Shown here: one piece after another, positions 61,890 through 64,000 of the stretch
How the letters are laid out: each line of letters starts with the position of its first letter
Numbering within the stretch: the stretch's first letter is position 1
Assembly (NCBI GenBank): GCA_963849695.1
Contig: CAWKIT010000011.1
Span: 124,001-188,000 of the forward strand
Length of the DNA stretch: 64,000 nt
Reading direction: 5' to 3'
DNA from: DASSUW01 sp963849695
Lineage (GTDB): Bacteria > Actinomycetota > Thermoleophilia > Solirubrobacterales > Solirubrobacteraceae
The notes under the pieces: generated by a model
The model's database searches: none
The model's input: only the letters and a program-made list of their open reading frames with translations
Told to the model about the DNA's origin: nothing
Position numbers and translations under genes: made by a program

Positions 61890-64000
61890 TCACGGTGGTG
61901 TCGGGCAGGCGGCTTGGCTGAACGAGACGCCGCCGCTGATGTTGATCTTCGTCGGATCGTTGAAACCGTTGGCGTCGTCGATCTCGGTGTTGATGGCCGA
62001 CGTGGTCGGGGTGGCCTGGACCACGCGCACGTCGCCGCTGAGTTCCCGGAAGCGCATGTACTCGCCGTTGCCGGCCTGGCCGGCGATGTTCGAGAACGTG
62101 TTGCCGCTGACGTTCGCGCAGAGGACGGGGAAGGGCCCAGGCGTCTGAGGTGGATTGACTTGGTTCTCCTGGAGCGCGATCCCTCGGCTCCCGATGTTGC
62201 GAATGACGTTGTTGGTGATCGTCAGGTTCGTCGTCTTGCCACCCGTGACGGCGCCGCCGAGTCCGATGTTCGAGCTGATGCCCGGGAATGACAGCACTTC
62301 CTGGATGGTGTTGCCGCTGATGAGCATGGTCACCGGAGCTGCGCCCTCGTTCTGGATGCTGATCCCGTTCCCCAGACGGGACCCTGACGCGGCGACGCCG
62401 AGCGTGCCGATCGTGTTGTTCTGGATCCTGCCGTTCACGGTCCGGTCGAAGGGCGGGTTGCCGTTCTGGAAGCTGTTGATCCCTACAGCCCGAGAGCCGA
62501 CGAAGGTGTTGTTCTGAATATTGAACGTCAGTGTGGTGTTGATCGGGTCACTGGACACATCCACACCGACGTTGTTGTTCGTGAACGTGGCTCCTGAGAC
62601 GTTGACCGTGTGCGCCGTGCCCTGATTGACGGCGCCGATCGCGGTGGCGGTAATTGTGGCGGGTTGGTTGGCAAAATTCCAGTTCCCGGTGAAAGTGCCG
62701 CTGGTCACCGTTAGGGTCATCACCGAAGTACCGCCGCCAAGGAAGTTGACGAGATTGCCGTGCGGTGACGAGGTGTTGCCATTAATCGGCAGGCCGTTGC
62801 TTGAGATCGTGTTGCCGGACATTCTGAAGTCCGCGAGGGTCCCCGAGGTATTGCGGATCTGCAACTCGAACTCGTTGTTGTTGCTGATCGTCGTGTTCGT
62901 GATGCTCGTGGGCCGAGTACCTCCAGCCACGGTGCCGGTGACTGCGGCGAGGTTGATGCCCGACTCATCGCTCGCAGCATCGTTCCCGTTGCTGGTGATG
63001 GTGTCGTTGTCGAGCGCGAATCCATTGACTGTCGACCCGCCGATGCCGTCGCCGAGGTTGCTCGTGATGGTCATGTAGCTCAGGGAGACCTTTTCGGTCG
63101 TCGTGAGCTGGATCCCGTCTCCGGATGCATCCTGGACCGTTCCTCCACTCCCGGCACTTCCGTTGCCGCTGACCGTGAGGCCGCCGGCCGTACCGGTGTT
63201 GTTGAGGACGATGCCGTTCGCCGGGGCACTGTCGTTGCCGTCGACATTGATGCTCGTGAAGTTGAGACCGGCCGAACCGATGGCGGTGTTGGCGACGTTG
63301 AGGCCGGTGCCGGTAGCTGTGGTGATGGTGTTGCCCGAGCCTTCGATGGTGACCGTCCCGCCGCCGGTGGCGCTAAAGCCGGCACCGCTGGTGGTGTCGA
63401 TGTCTAGGCCGCCGCCGGTGAAGGCGATCGTGTGGCCGGGGTTGGAGCTCAGCGTGACGGCTGGGTTGGCGCCCGTGTTCAAGGTCTTGGTGGTGCCGCT
63501 GAACGTGGTGGTGCCGGCGGTGTTGCCCGAGACGTTGATGCCGGTGCCGCCGGTGCCGGTGATGTCGACGATTGCCCGAGAGGGTGGTGTTGCCGGTGCG
63601 GCTAGTGATGTCGGCGACGCGGCCCGTGGCGCTGTTCGCGATCGTGCCCGCGTAGCTGACGGCGCCGCTGCCACCGTCGAGGTCGAAGGCGATGCCGGTC
63701 GCGCCGCTGATGGTGCCGCTGGTGGCGCTGAAGGTGCCGGCGCCCAGGCCGGCGAGGTTGATGCCGTCGTTGATGCTGGTGGTCGAGCTGACGGCGTCGA
63801 ACGCGAGGTTGGCCCGGTGGTGCCCGTCACGTCGACCGCCGGGCCCCCGGTCGCGCTGACGTTCGTCGGTGCCGGCGGCCGGGACCGACACGGTGCCGGC
63901 GTTGGAGAGCCCGAAGGCGGGGGTGGCGCCGCTGGTGGTGGTGAGCGCGAGGTCGCCGAACGTGGTGTTGCCGGTCGTGTTGGTCATGCTCACGCCGCCG
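61890..64000 (-). CDS. Secreted right-handed beta-helix repeat protein, 5' part outside the window, three frameshifts
   Basis: At least 700 residues and incomplete at the N-terminus. Composition is Gly/Asn/Thr/Ser-rich with many short repeats such as NTTISNNNEFELQIRNTSGT, NITNNVIRNIGSRGIALQEN and FNIQNNTFVGSRAVGINSF, the pattern of parallel beta-helix (pectate-lyase/adhesin-like) surface proteins. No anchor motif is seen at the C-terminus. Frame breaks lie at about 63575-63577, 63813-63815 and 63871-63875, each at a G/C run. The codon use is less GC-biased than its neighbours, and the gene lies beside an integrase, suggesting acquisition by transfer. Confidence 0.8.

Overview
The window is a very GC-rich, densely packed bacterial chromosome segment. 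The signs point to an actinomycete, most plausibly Thermoleophilia (Solirubrobacterales-like): GTG/TTG starts everywhere, ATGA/GTGA-type gene overlaps, a DUF5995 protein, a BTAD regulator, F420/LLM-type oxidoreductase and a single-TM FtsH. The lineage is inferred from gene content only. No gene-free stretch exceeds about 260 bp.

Layout. 0-10 kb: HxlR regulator, fumarase, EamA transporter, adenylate kinase, a secreted DUF5995 protein, and a minus-strand unit of ThDP enzyme, succinate-semialdehyde dehydrogenase and PdxH that resembles the cyanobacterial 2-oxoglutarate decarboxylase/SSADH bypass. Then come a SpoIID protein and a TNT-like NAD-glycohydrolase-domain protein. 10-20 kb: 5'-3' exonuclease, a MerR/YnfA unit divergent from a small gene across a SoxR-type operator, a coupled mce-small protein-PAP2-YchF unit, a lipid kinase, FtsH, DUF1385, an M20 peptidase and an LLM oxidoreductase. 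20-32 kb: FeS/FAD oxidoreductase operon, ChrA, RarA, and a complete trans-4-hydroxyproline degradation cluster (epimerase, D-hydroxyproline dehydrogenase, deaminase, GntR regulator, ketoglutarate-semialdehyde dehydrogenase). 32-38 kb: siroheme enzyme, BTAD regulator with a UspA-like tail, and a Ser/Thr kinase-propeller paired with a periplasmic binding lipoprotein. 38-46 kb: one tightly coupled ten-gene operon, mogA-ccmA-ccmB-ccmC-ccmD-like-hemA-hemC-cobA/hemD-SAM hydrolase-birA, joining heme synthesis to heme export. 46-54 kb: helicase with a histone-H1-like tail, TlpA thioredoxin, GalT-like, AEC transporter, Dtd, ClpP, and an AHSA1-ArsR pair with twin operators. 54-60 kb: Dpp/Opp peptide ABC operon in the order C-A-B-D-F. 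60.4-64 kb: tRNA-Arg(CCT) with an integrase whose 3' end lies inside the tRNA, then a secreted Asn/Thr/Gly-rich beta-helix protein running off the window; this looks like the edge of an integrated element.

Ten otherwise intact genes carry about fourteen single-base frame breaks, mostly in runs of two to four G or C. Several read cleanly when one base is removed or restored. They look more like consensus sequencing errors than true pseudogenes, and I annotate those genes as spanning CDS with the break positions stated.
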